A stretch of DNA of 64,000 nt from Anaerolineales bacterium (GTDB lineage Bacteria; Chloroflexota; Anaerolineae; Anaerolineales; UBA11579): positions 248,001-312,000 of the forward strand of contig JAHBVE010000001.1 of NCBI GenBank assembly GCA_019637675.1. Reading direction: 5' to 3'. Shown piece by piece: positions 27,668 through 35,084 of the stretch. Within the stretch, counting starts at the first letter, position 1. The number at the start of each line of letters is the position of its first letter. A program made the translations under genes and the position numbers. The notes below the pieces were generated by a model, which ran no database searches, was not told the origin of the DNA, and was given only the letters and a program-made list of their open reading frames with translations.

Positions 27668-29728
27668 ATGTCACGGATGCTCTTCGGATTCCTGGTCATG
27701 GCGTTGTGCCTGGCCGGTTGCGCCCCGTCGCCCGCTGGCATAGCGGAAACAGCGCCATCACAGCCCACAGCTACTGCGATCGCTCCGGCGGCTACCGCCA
27801 CCGTGGCTGCGCCGCCCACACCAACGCCCACGCCGGTTCTGCCCGCTGAGCCGATCACGCGCGAGAACGTGGCTCAACTGGCCGAGTTCGATCGCCAGGG
27901 CAAGGGCGCGGTGTTGGACCTGTTCCCGGTGCCCTCCGCCGAGGCGGTGTTGGTGCATACCACACGGACGCTGAGCCTGTTCTCCTCGGAGATGCAGCTG
28001 CTGACCGAGATCCCGCTGCCGGCGGCCTTTGCGCTCTCGCCGGACCATACCCTGCTGGCAGAAGTGGACGCCGACGGCAATGTGAACTTGCGCTCATTGC
28101 CGGATATGCAGATCGTGCGCACGCTGACCCATATCGAGCGCCGGGCTTTCACTAGACTCAAGTTCTCACCTGACGGATCATTGCTGGCTGTCTCCAACTA
28201 TGGCACGTATCAGACGCGCCAGCCAGACGACAGTAACCTGCTGGTTTTTAGCGTTGAGACGGGCGAGCTTGTGCGCACGTTGGAGCAGGGCGACTACCAG
28301 TTGGTGCCGGCCGCGGTGTATTTTTCCCCAGACAATACATATGTGATCACAGGCGGCATCGGCATGATCGCCCTGTGGGATTTTGAGACCGGCCAGGTGC
28401 TGCACCGCATGCAGCCGCGCAGCTTCTTCCCTGAACAGCCTTTTCACCCGGAGACCAACCAGTTCATTTCTGAGCGCGATTCGTTCGTGTTCATTTGGGA
28501 TCCGATCGAGGGGCGGCCGATCCGCGAGTATGGGACTGACTTTTTGGATATTCGCTCGATCGATTGGTCAGAAGACTACGAGTATCTGAGCTTCAACAAG
28601 GGTGAGCAGGTGCGCACCTATTTTGACGGGTATGTGGCGACCCGCTTCCAGGCGGCTCGCTATCTGTATCCGCCGGCCTTCATTGGCTCGGCCTTGCACG
28701 ACCCAGCCTATGCCGAGCACCTGGTGCAGCTGAGCGCGCTGGGCTACACCGGCATCCCGCAGGCGGCGGCGCTGACGGCCAGCTACACGGGCGAAGCCTG
28801 GTTGCAGTTCGGCCAACGCAGCGGCGCCATCATGCCCGGCCCGGCCGGCGAGGAGATGGGCGTGGCGCGCTGGCAGCCGGGCGCCGGCCAGCTGGCGCCG
28901 TTCACGCCGGCGGTGGGCGATGGGCTGCAAGTCTACCCGGGGCGCGATCTTGCGCTCAGCTGCGTGGACTCCAAGGTTGTGGTGTATGCGCTCAGCACCG
29001 GCAGCTCTGTCTCGATTGGGCAATGCAACCCCAGCAGCGCCCTGGCTGTATCACCTGACGGCACGCGGCTGGCGGTCGGCAACCAGACCATCGCCGTGTA
29101 CCTGACCGCCACGGGCGCCTTGCTGGGCGAACTGCGCGCTCACGAATATGACGTGTCTGACCTGATATTTATCGAGGAGGGGCGTAAGTTGATCTCATTC
29201 GCTCAGGCGTTCACCCCAAGCTTTGGTATGGATGGCAACTACTGGGCCGGCGCTGAGCTGTTCGTGTGGACGCTGGAAGAGCCGGTGCGGCGGCTGGCGA
29301 CGCTGGGCGGCATGGCCGCCGAGGGGAGACTGGTGAGCGTCTCGCCAGATGCGCAGCATGTGGCCGTCGCCGAAGGTGACCGGCTGCGTATCTGGCAGTT
29401 GAGCAATGGCCAGCAGCTCAACAGCTTCGTCAACCCGGCCGCCATCAGCAGCATCGCCTGGTCGCCGAGCGGCGAACTGATGGCCCTGGGCGGCGAAGAG
29501 GGCAGCCTGCATTTCTGGGATTGGCAGGCACGCAGCCTGTTGCATAGCGTGCGGTTACATACGCTGGATACGACCGAGGTGCTCTTGCCTGACCAGACGC
29601 TGAATCGATTTACCGTGTACCGCCAGCAGACCAGCTTCCCGGTGCTTGACCTGGCGTTCAGCGCTGATGGAGCCATGCTGCACTCGGTCTCGGCGGATGG
29701 CCAGCTGGTGACCTGGGCCATTCCATAG
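27668..29728 (+). CDS. WD40-like beta-propeller lipoprotein
   Basis: 686 residues. The lipobox LAGC gives a lipidated Cys18. A TPTPTPV linker is followed by two sets of WD40-like blades, for example FSPDGSLLAVSNYGTYQT, VSPDGTRLAVGNQTIAVYL, IAWSPSGELMALGGEEGSLH and LAFSADGAMLHSVSADGQL. About ten to twelve blades fit, perhaps two propellers. It is outside the membrane and probably binds another protein; no enzyme motif is visible. GGGAGG precedes the ATG and a strong terminator follows. Confidence 0.85.
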   Translation: MSRMLFGFLVMALCLAGCAPSPAGIAETAPSQPTATAIAPAATATVAAPPTPTPTPVLPAEPITRENVAQLAEFDRQGKGAVLDLFPVPSAEAVLVHTTRTLSLFSSEMQLLTEIPLPAAFALSPDHTLLAEVDADGNVNLRSLPDMQIVRTLTHIERRAFTRLKFSPDGSLLAVSNYGTYQTRQPDDSNLLVFSVETGELVRTLEQGDYQLVPAAVYFSPDNTYVITGGIGMIALWDFETGQVLHRMQPRSFFPEQPFHPETNQFISERDSFVFIWDPIEGRPIREYGTDFLDIRSIDWSEDYEYLSFNKGEQVRTYFDGYVATRFQAARYLYPPAFIGSALHDPAYAEHLVQLSALGYTGIPQAAALTASYTGEAWLQFGQRSGAIMPGPAGEEMGVARWQPGAGQLAPFTPAVGDGLQVYPGRDLALSCVDSKVVVYALSTGSSVSIGQCNPSSALAVSPDGTRLAVGNQTIAVYLTATGALLGELRAHEYDVSDLIFIEEGRKLISFAQAFTPSFGMDGNYWAGAELFVWTLEEPVRRLATLGGMAAEGRLVSVSPDAQHVAVAEGDRLRIWQLSNGQQLNSFVNPAAISSIAWSPSGELMALGGEEGSLHFWDWQARSLLHSVRLHTLDTTEVLLPDQTLNRFTVYRQQTSFPVLDLAFSADGAMLHSVSADGQLVTWAIP

Positions 29729-29737
29729 CGCCATGTG

Positions 29738-29790
29738 TGCAAACAAAAAAGAGCGCCGCATTTTTGCGGCGCTCTTTTTTTTGTTTGCAT
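29738..29790. terminator. bidirectional terminator between the propeller gene and gap
   Basis: A very long inverted repeat: GCAAACAAAAAAGAGCGCCG on the left mirrors CGGCGCTCTT...GTTTGC on the right, with a T-rich loop. It serves both convergent genes. Confidence 0.92.
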
Positions 29791-29802
29791 ATCAGATACG
29801 GC

Positions 29803-30810
29803 TTACTTCAGCGTGCCGGCGATCTCCCGCGCTTTGCGGATCATCTGGTTGGTGTAGCCCCACTCATTGTCGTACCAGGCGAAGATCTTGACCAGGTTGC
29901 CGTCTACCACCTTGGTCATCTCCATGTCGATGATGCAGGCATGCGGGTCGCCCACGATGTCAGACGACACAATCTCATCGTTGGTCACACGGATGATGTC
30001 CTTGTAGCGGCCCTGGGACTCCTCGGTGAGGATCTTGTTGACCTCTTCAGCGCTGGTGTTCTTCTCGGTCAGCATCACGATGTCTGAGACTGAGCCGACC
30101 GGCACGGGCACGCGCAGCGCCACGCCGTCAAACTTGCCCTTGTACTGGGGCAGGGCCAGCGTGGTGGCCTTGGCCGCGCCGGTGGTGGCGGGCACGATGT
30201 TGGCTGCGGCGGCCCGGCCGCGGCGGAAGTCGCCGCCTTTGCCGCCGGGGCCGTCCACCAGGCCCTGGCCGGCGGTGTAGCCATGCACGGTGGTCATGAT
30301 GGCTTTCTGGATGCCCAGATGGCGGCCGATGACTTCCACCACCGGGGTCAGCGAGTTGGTGGTGCAGCTGGCGCACGAGATGATGTTGGCATCCTCGTCA
30401 GAGGTGTTGACGCCGAACACCACTGTGGGCACATCGGCGCTCTTGGTGGGGGCGGAGATGATGACGTACTTGGCGCCGGCTTCGATGTGCTTGATGGCGT
30501 CGGCTTTTTCGGTGAAGCGGCCGGTGCTCTCAATCACAATGTCCACGCCCAGGTCCTTCCAGGGCAAGGCGGCGGGGTCCTTCTCGCTGAGGAACTGGAA
30601 GCTGTGCTTGTCAACGTGCAGGGTATTGCCCTCGGCGCGCACATCCTCGCCAAAGCGGCCGTACACAGTGTCGTACTTGATGAGATAGGCGATATTCTCA
30701 GGCGAGGCGATGTCGTTGACCGCCACCACTTCCAGATTGTCATCCTCGAGGGCCAGGCGCAACGCAGCGCGCCCAATGCGCCCCAGACCATTAATAGCTA
30801 CACGTGCCAT
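29803..30810 (-). CDS. gap: glyceraldehyde-3-phosphate dehydrogenase (type I)
   Basis: 335 residues. It catalyses NAD-dependent oxidation and phosphorylation of glyceraldehyde 3-phosphate in glycolysis. The Rossmann start is VAINGLGRIGRAALR, and the Asp in VVAVNDI favours NAD. The catalytic Cys is C149 in SCASCTTNSLTP, and H176 is in MTTVHGYT. WYDNEWGYTNQM marks the C-terminus. GGAGG precedes the ATG, and a TATAAT lies on the minus strand at 30854-30859. No other glycolytic gene is adjacent. Confidence 0.97.
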   Translation of the reverse strand: MARVAINGLGRIGRAALRLALEDDNLEVVAVNDIASPENIAYLIKYDTVYGRFGEDVRAEGNTLHVDKHSFQFLSEKDPAALPWKDLGVDIVIESTGRFTEKADAIKHIEAGAKYVIISAPTKSADVPTVVFGVNTSDEDANIISCASCTTNSLTPVVEVIGRHLGIQKAIMTTVHGYTAGQGLVDGPGGKGGDFRRGRAAAANIVPATTGAAKATTLALPQYKGKFDGVALRVPVPVGSVSDIVMLTEKNTSAEEVNKILTEESQGRYKDIIRVTNDEIVSSDIVGDPHACIIDMEMTKVVDGNLVKIFAWYDNEWGYTNQMIRKAREIAGTLK

Positions 30811-30879
30811 TTGTTCCTCCGAAATTTCAATGAATGCTGTGTGATTTGAGGCAATTATAGTGCGCTTTGGAACGAACGC

Positions 30880-30936
30880 TCAGTGAGCAGTGACCGGTGC
30901 GCGGGGTGTCGTTTGTACTGTTTGCTGCTCACTGAT
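30880..30936. repeat. palindromic intergenic repeat, GTGAGCAGTG family (copy 3)
   Basis: CAGTGAGCAGTGACCGGTG is followed about 30 nt later by CTGCTCACTGATCCCC, giving a hairpin upstream of the PadR gene. A longer frame through this repeat would extend PadR upstream but lacks support. Confidence 0.55.
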
Positions 30937-30944
30937 CCCCTGCC

Positions 30945-30979
30945 CTCTATTCCATCATGGAATAGAGTCGTGCTATACT
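30945..30979 (+). promoter_or_regulatory. palindromic operator and -10 box of the padR-modA unit
   Basis: A perfect 23-nt palindrome with arm CTCTATTCCA and a 3-nt centre (30945-30967) occupies the -35 region. TATACT follows at 30974-30979, 6 nt before the PadR ATG. No good -35 hexamer is seen. The site is well placed for autoregulation by the PadR protein. Confidence 0.75.
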
Positions 30980-30985
30980 GCGCGT

Positions 30986-31522
30986 ATGTCCATTCCAGTG
31001 CCTGATGAAACCATCCTTGGCATCCTGGCGGCGGAGCCGCAGCACGGTTATCAGTTGCTGGCGCGCTTTCAGTCGAAAGCTGACCTGGGGCGTGTCTGGA
31101 CTCTGAGCACCAGCCAGCTGTATGCCGTGCTCAAGCGGTTGGAGGCCGAAGGTCTGATCCGCGGCAAGACCGTGCAAAGCGGCGATGCCCCGCCGAGGCG
31201 CGAGTACAGCACCACAGCCGCCGGCCGCCGTCGGCTGGATGCCTGGCTGCAGACGCCGGCGCTCTCGGCCAGCGTGCGCCAGGTGCGGGTGCAGTTCATG
31301 AGTCGGCTGTATGTGGCGCGCCTGCTGGGCCAGCCCACGCAGGCGCTGGTGGATATGCAGCGCGCCGTGTGCCAGAAACAGCGCCGCCAGCTGCTGGCCG
31401 CCCGCGACGCTTCCGAGGAGATGGAAGAGCTGGTGCTTGATTTCGTGCTCGGCCAGTTGGATGCGGTGCTGGCTTGGCTGGACCGTTGTGAAGAGCGCGT
31501 GGCGCATATCACGCCTGCGTAA
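30986..31522 (+). CDS. PadR-family transcriptional regulator
   Basis: 178 residues from the ATG at 30986. The winged helix is typical: ETILGILAAEPQHGYQLLAR, then STSQLYAVLKRLEAEGLIRG and RREYSTTAAGRRRLDAWL. A C-terminal helical dimerisation region follows (MQRAVCQKQRRQLLAARDAS). PadR proteins repress their own and neighbouring genes and respond to small ligands. It is 19 nt upstream of modA, so it may sense molybdate or a related oxyanion; this is inferred from context only. Confidence 0.9.
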   Translation: MSIPVPDETILGILAAEPQHGYQLLARFQSKADLGRVWTLSTSQLYAVLKRLEAEGLIRGKTVQSGDAPPRREYSTTAAGRRRLDAWLQTPALSASVRQVRVQFMSRLYVARLLGQPTQALVDMQRAVCQKQRRQLLAARDASEEMEELVLDFVLGQLDAVLAWLDRCEERVAHITPA

Positions 31523-31541
31523 ATATCAAACTAGGAGAACG

Positions 31542-32342
31542 ATGAAGAAGCTACTGTTACCTTTCGTTTTGCTGTTCGCTATGTTGCTGGCGGCCTGCGG
31601 CGCGCCTGCAGCGGCGCCGACCGCCGATGTTCCTGCAGTCACGACGGAGCTTGTGGTGATGGCCGCCTCCTCGCTGACGGATGCGTTCAACGAGATCGCC
31701 GAGACCTTTGAAGCCGCCAACCGCGGCGTGGATGTGCTGCCCAATTACGCCAGCTCGTCCTCTTTGGCGACCCAGCTGGTGGAAGGCGCCCCGGCGGATG
31801 TTTTCGCCTCGGCCAATTTTGCGCAGATGACGGTAGCCGCGGATGCGGGCCGCATTGAGGGCGAGCCCACCGCGTTCCTGACCAACCGCCTGACCATCAT
31901 CGTGCCGGCTGACAACCCGGCAGGTATCGAGAGCTACCTTGACCTGGCCAACCCCGGCTTGGCGCTGGTGCTGGCCGCGCCCGAAGTGCCCGTGCGCGAT
32001 TACAGCGACCAGAGCATCGCCTTGATGGGTGACGCGGCGTTCCAGGCGGCGGTGTACGCCAATCTGGTGTCGGAGGAGCCGAATGTGCGCCAGGTGGCGA
32101 CCAAGATCTCGCTGGGCGAGGCGGATGCCGGCATCGTGTACACATCTGACGTGACACCGGATATTGCCGGCAGCGTGCTGCAGATCCCGATCCCCGACGA
32201 GCTGAATGTGATCGCCAGCTACCCGATCGCGGTGGTGGAAGGCGCCCCGGCGGGCAGCGTGGCCCAGGCCTTTGTAGACTTTGTGCTGAGCGCCGAGGGT
32301 CAGGCGATCCTGGCCAAGTGGGGCTTCGGGCCGAAGCCGTAG
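31542..32342 (+). CDS. modA: ModA-like molybdate-binding lipoprotein
   Basis: 266 residues. The lipobox LAAC gives Cys19. The type II periplasmic-binding fold has LVVMAASSLTDAFNEIAETF, the oxyanion-binding ASSL motif, VDVLPNYASSSSLATQLVEG and APADVFASANFAQM. It should bind molybdate or tungstate for an ABC importer. Unusually, neither modB nor modC follows; a terminator comes next. The partner transporter must be elsewhere, or the protein serves another role. AGGAG precedes the ATG. Confidence 0.9.
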   Translation: MKKLLLPFVLLFAMLLAACGAPAAAPTADVPAVTTELVVMAASSLTDAFNEIAETFEAANRGVDVLPNYASSSSLATQLVEGAPADVFASANFAQMTVAADAGRIEGEPTAFLTNRLTIIVPADNPAGIESYLDLANPGLALVLAAPEVPVRDYSDQSIALMGDAAFQAAVYANLVSEEPNVRQVATKISLGEADAGIVYTSDVTPDIAGSVLQIPIPDELNVIASYPIAVVEGAPAGSVAQAFVDFVLSAEGQAILAKWGFGPKP

Positions 32343-32355
32343 CGTTGTGTCAATA

Positions 32356-32396
32356 AATAAAAAAAGAGCTGGCAATTTGCCAGCTCTTTTTTTGTT
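32356..32396. terminator. bidirectional terminator after modA
   Basis: AAAAAGAGCTGGCAA and TTGCCAGCTCTTTTT form a perfect stem. The convergent DUF2218 gene on the minus strand can use it as well. Confidence 0.92.
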
Positions 32397-32398
32397 GT

Positions 32399-32689
32399 CT
32401 AAGCCTTCACCCTTGACCACTTCAGCTTCAGTTGCTCGCGCTGCCCGAACAGTTCCACGTGCCGGTTTATCGAACGTTGGATGACCAGCATGCCCAGCCA
32501 GTTCGGCGCAGTGATGCGCAGGCGTAGTTCTTGGCCCGTAACATCCGCTTCCAGCCGGCCGCGCTTAAACTGCACCCAACCGTGCTGCGCGTTATATTCC
32601 GCCGGGATCTTCATCTGGTAGTGGTGGCACAGGCGTTTGAGAAACCCTGATGGGTCTCGCGGCTGGATAGTGGCTTCTTGAATTTGCAT
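32399..32689 (-). CDS. DUF2218-family small protein
   Basis: 96 residues. The pattern PSGFLKRLCHHYQMKIPAEY, then GWVQFKRGRLEADVTGQELR and VIQRSINRHVELFGQRE, matches the DUF2218 family, small alpha/beta proteins of unknown role. Relatives are often found beside siderophore or iron uptake genes. No such genes are here; the neighbours are modA and a tRNA. Confidence 0.72.
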   Translation of the reverse strand: MQIQEATIQPRDPSGFLKRLCHHYQMKIPAEYNAQHGWVQFKRGRLEADVTGQELRLRITAPNWLGMLVIQRSINRHVELFGQREQLKLKWSRVKA

Positions 32690-32744
32690 AGATTATTGTT
32701 GCAAGCCCAGCATGGCTATAAACTCAGTTTAGAAACTGCCTAAA

Positions 32745-32789
32745 GCTACAAAGAGACAGGCAGCCCCTGGGGCTGCCTGTCTTTGTAGC
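32745..32789 (-). terminator. hairpin downstream of tRNA-Arg
   Basis: GCTACAAAG-ACAGGCAGCCCC and GGGGCTGCCTGTC...TTTGTAGC form a long stem immediately 3' of the minus-strand tRNA. The T run is short (CTCTTTG), so efficiency is uncertain. Confidence 0.65.
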
Positions 32790-32791
32790 AA

Positions 32792-32863
32792 TGCCCCTAC
32801 TGCGATTCGAACGCAGGCTTCTGCCTCCGGAGGGCAGCGCTCTATCCACTGAGCTATAGGGGC
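32792..32863 (-). tRNA. tRNA-Arg (anticodon CCG)
   Basis: A 72-nt cloverleaf is present: acceptor GCCCCTA/TAGGGGC with discriminator A and D arm GCTC/GAGC. The anticodon stem CTGCC/GGCAG holds loop CTCCGGA, and T arm CTGCG/CGCAG holds TTCGAAT. Anticodon CCG reads CGG. The 3' CCA is not encoded. Confidence 0.96.
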
Positions 32864-32910
32864 TGGCTGTAAGCAGCAAAGCGCATTTTATCACGCCGGC
32901 TTTTGCCCTA

Positions 32911-32938
32911 TTGCTGGAGCGTCTCGGGGTTTTATAAT
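32911..32938 (+). promoter_or_regulatory. candidate promoter of the response-regulator gene
   Basis: TTGCTG (32911-32916) and TATAAT (32933-32938) have 16 nt between them. The transcript would carry a leader of about 200 nt before the ATG at 33150. That leader includes a perfect 11-bp hairpin, ATGCCATCAGC/GCTGATGGCAT. Confidence 0.5.
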
Positions 32939-33149
32939 GGAAGCGCGCCTGGCTGCGTTATGTGTTCCACGAATGGCAGGTGATTTAAAAAAGCGATGCC
33001 ATCAGCCGTTCCCCTCGAGCTGATGGCATGAACTATGTAAGAACGAAAAACCTGGTTAGGTTATACGAGGGAATGTCCTATATTTGAATAGGCGATAGTG
33101 TTTAGAAAATAGACATTTGTACTGGGCATCTGTGGAGGAGGGCATAGGA

Positions 33150-33854
33150 ATGAATAGTCAATTGCAGGCCAAAAAGAAACTTCGTGTCGCTGTTCTGGAA
33201 GATCATCCTCCGGTGGTGGACGGCTACACGTACCGCCTGTCCAAATATCCCAATATAGAGTTGGTGGCCTCGGCCCGCAACGGGGAGCAGCTGGACGAAT
33301 TGCTTAAACTGCACACGATCGATGTGCTCATCCTGGATGTTCTTGCGCCGGCGCGGGAGGGCACCGAAGCGCCGTATCCGCTGTTCAACGTGATCCCTCG
33401 CTTCCGCAAGGATCACCCTGAAATGGCGATCCTGATCATCTCGGGCCACAAGCAACCCACCCTGATCCGCTCGGTGATGGAAGCCGGCGCAAGCGGTTAC
33501 ATCATCAAAACTGAGGCGGCTGCCTCCGAGCGCCTGGGTGAGATCATCCTCTTGTTGGCTGACGGCGGCATTTTCCTCTCGGAGCAAACCGCGGCTGCGC
33601 TTGCCTACCCGGGCGGCAGCGAAGACATTGAAATGCTGACTGACCGCCAGCGCGAAGTGCTTTCGTTGTGTGCAGCCAACCCGGGGATGACCACCAATGA
33701 TCTGGCCGGATTGCTGAGTATCGCCCCAACCACGGTGCGCAATACGCTCTCAGATTCTTACAAGCGTTTGCGTGTCAACAACATGACGGCCGCGGTGCTG
33801 AAGGCGCGTGACCTGGGCTTGATCACCCCCATGGGTGATGTGTACCCGGGCTAA
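33150..33854 (+). CDS. ComA-like response regulator (receiver plus LuxR HTH)
   Basis: 234 residues from the ATG at 33150, which has GGAGGAGGG upstream. The receiver domain (about 11-135) has acidic LEDH (E17, D18), phospho-acceptor D63 in DVLILDVLA, S98 in LIISGH and K120 in GYIIKTEA. The LuxR-type HTH (about 165-230) reads LTDRQREVLSLCA, TTNDLAGLLSIAPTTVRNTL and YKRLRVNNMTAAVLKARDLG. This is the NarL/ComA class that pairs with HisKA_3 kinases such as the one at 35.1 kb. Its stop overlaps the convergent prenyltransferase stop by 4 nt. I infer it is the output of the ComQXPA-like system. Confidence 0.88.
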   Translation: MNSQLQAKKKLRVAVLEDHPPVVDGYTYRLSKYPNIELVASARNGEQLDELLKLHTIDVLILDVLAPAREGTEAPYPLFNVIPRFRKDHPEMAILIISGHKQPTLIRSVMEAGASGYIIKTEAAASERLGEIILLLADGGIFLSEQTAAALAYPGGSEDIEMLTDRQREVLSLCAANPGMTTNDLAGLLSIAPTTVRNTLSDSYKRLRVNNMTAAVLKARDLGLITPMGDVYPG

Positions 33855-34777
33855 GGATCGCCCTGCACGGAAGCAAATAGCTGCTCTATGGGCGCGATGG
33901 CATGATCCAAAATTTGCTGTAGCAGGCCCGGCTCCACCAACTGCATCTCATCCAGCATGCTTTGCAAGTGCTGGTGGCGCAGCACCAGCTCGTTCACGCA
34001 GTAGCTGATCGCCCCGCTGCTCACCAGGATGCGTTGCGCTTCGCGCAGCGCATCTGGCTGCTGCACCTGGCTGCGCAGTTCCACGAAGCGCTCACGCTGC
34101 GGGTGCGGCACTAGCTCGGCGAATAGCAGCGGCAGCGGGGCGCGGCCTTGCAGCCAGTCCACATTGGCCGGCACGGCCAGGCAATCATTCAGATCATCGT
34201 GAATTTGCATCACCTCGCCGAACAGCGCGCCAAACCGGCGCAGCTGCTCGGCCAGCAGCTGGCTGGCGCCGCCATACAGCCCGCCCAGGGTCAGGGCAGC
34301 AGCAAAATAGGGCGAGCTTTTGGCGCGGGCCACAGCCCAGTAGCCTTCCTCGCTATGATCGTTCTGCACATCCAGGTCCTGCCCGTAGGCCGTGTTGCCC
34401 ATCATCTGGCTCAGGGCCGCAGCCGCCAGGCCGGGGTGGGCGCAGGGGTACGCGTCGAGCATATGCTGGCCCAGGCTGTACAGCCCGGCGGCCAGGTTGG
34501 CGGCGCGGCCGGCGCCCACTTCGTTGTGCTTGCCGCGCGGATCTTCGTCCAAAATATCGTCGATCAGCAGAATGGCCATGTGGGCGCAGGTGATGGCCGC
34601 CACTGGTGGGATGGCCTCTTGCTCCTCGGCACCGGCGGCCACGCAGCCCGCGATCGGGAAGTCCCACGCCACGGGCGGCTTGCCCGTTGCCTGGCGTAGT
34701 GCGCTTTGCAGCAGCGGCCATTCGGCGGCCTGCGGCTGCTGCAGGAGCAGCTCAACGGCTGATTGATAAACGGTCAT
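33851..34777 (-). CDS. ComQ-like polyprenyl synthetase (probable peptide prenyltransferase)
   Basis: 308 residues from the ATG at 34777, preceded by GGAGGAG. The all-helical isoprenyl synthase fold keeps its metal motifs: LLIDDILDEDPRGK (first Asp-rich motif, D73-D79) and QIHDDLND (second, D194-D198). It also has YGQDLDV and AKSS (K153). It could be an ordinary geranyl or farnesyl synthase. Against that, it lies 53 nt after a tiny gene with a Trp-rich tail and next to a two-component pair, which is the ComQ arrangement. ComQ transfers a geranyl or farnesyl group to a Trp of the ComX precursor. No other terpenoid genes are nearby. Confidence 0.8.
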   Translation of the reverse strand: MTVYQSAVELLLQQPQAAEWPLLQSALRQATGKPPVAWDFPIAGCVAAGAEEQEAIPPVAAITCAHMAILLIDDILDEDPRGKHNEVGAGRAANLAAGLYSLGQHMLDAYPCAHPGLAAAALSQMMGNTAYGQDLDVQNDHSEEGYWAVARAKSSPYFAAALTLGGLYGGASQLLAEQLRRFGALFGEVMQIHDDLNDCLAVPANVDWLQGRAPLPLLFAELVPHPQRERFVELRSQVQQPDALREAQRILVSSGAISYCVNELVLRHQHLQSMLDEMQLVEPGLLQQILDHAIAPIEQLFASVQGDP

Positions 34778-34794
34778 CTCTCCTCCTCTAGTGT

Positions 34795-34823
34795 CAGGGC
34801 CGGCCACTTTGTGGCCGGCCCTG
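34795..34823 (-). promoter_or_regulatory. perfect 13-bp hairpin between the peptide and prenyltransferase genes
   Basis: CAGGGCCGGCCAC and GTGGCCGGCCCTG enclose AAA on the minus-strand RNA. There is no T run, so rather than a full terminator it probably stabilises the short peptide mRNA or reduces downstream expression. That would give more peptide than enzyme. Confidence 0.6.
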
Positions 34824-34830
34824 AATTTAC

Positions 34831-34980
34831 TTACTTGGCCTCGCCCCAAGAGTCCCAGGCCAGCTCACTGCGCACAGCCTGCACCTGCTCCAGGCTGGCC
34901 TTGGTGATGCGCAGCAGGGTTTGCAGTTGTTCCGCCACTGTATTGGCGGCAATGTTTGTGTAAAATGCTTGCATAGACAT
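34831..34980 (-). CDS. ComX-like prenylated-peptide pheromone precursor (49 aa)
   Basis: The 49-residue reading frame begins MSMQAFYTNIAANTV and ends SELAWDSWGEAK. AAAGGA lies about 9 nt before the ATG at 34980. There is no signal peptide, the middle is an amphipathic helix, and Trp occurs only in the last eight residues (W42, W45). This matches the ComX plan: a leader of about 45 residues and a short C-terminal peptide with a conserved Trp that ComQ prenylates, often as WG. It lies directly upstream of the prenyltransferase on the same strand and is divergent from the sensor kinase. Sequence identity to known ComX is low, as expected for this fast-evolving family, so the call rests on context and design. 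Confidence 0.72.
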   Translation of the reverse strand: MSMQAFYTNIAANTVAEQLQTLLRITKASLEQVQAVRSELAWDSWGEAK

Positions 34981-35084
34981 CGTAGTTTTCCTTTTCTAGT
35001 TGAACAAAATGGTGGTTTTTGCTGCTGGCGTTCCTGGCTAGTGCTCGATAGGCATCACCTCCCTGGCGTAAGCGCCGTGAAGCT

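Noticed and set aside
33851-34777. Polyprenyl synthetase considered as part of a carotenoid, quinone or terpene cluster
   Set aside because: No other terpenoid or quinone genes are nearby, and the linked peptide, kinase and regulator give a better explanation.
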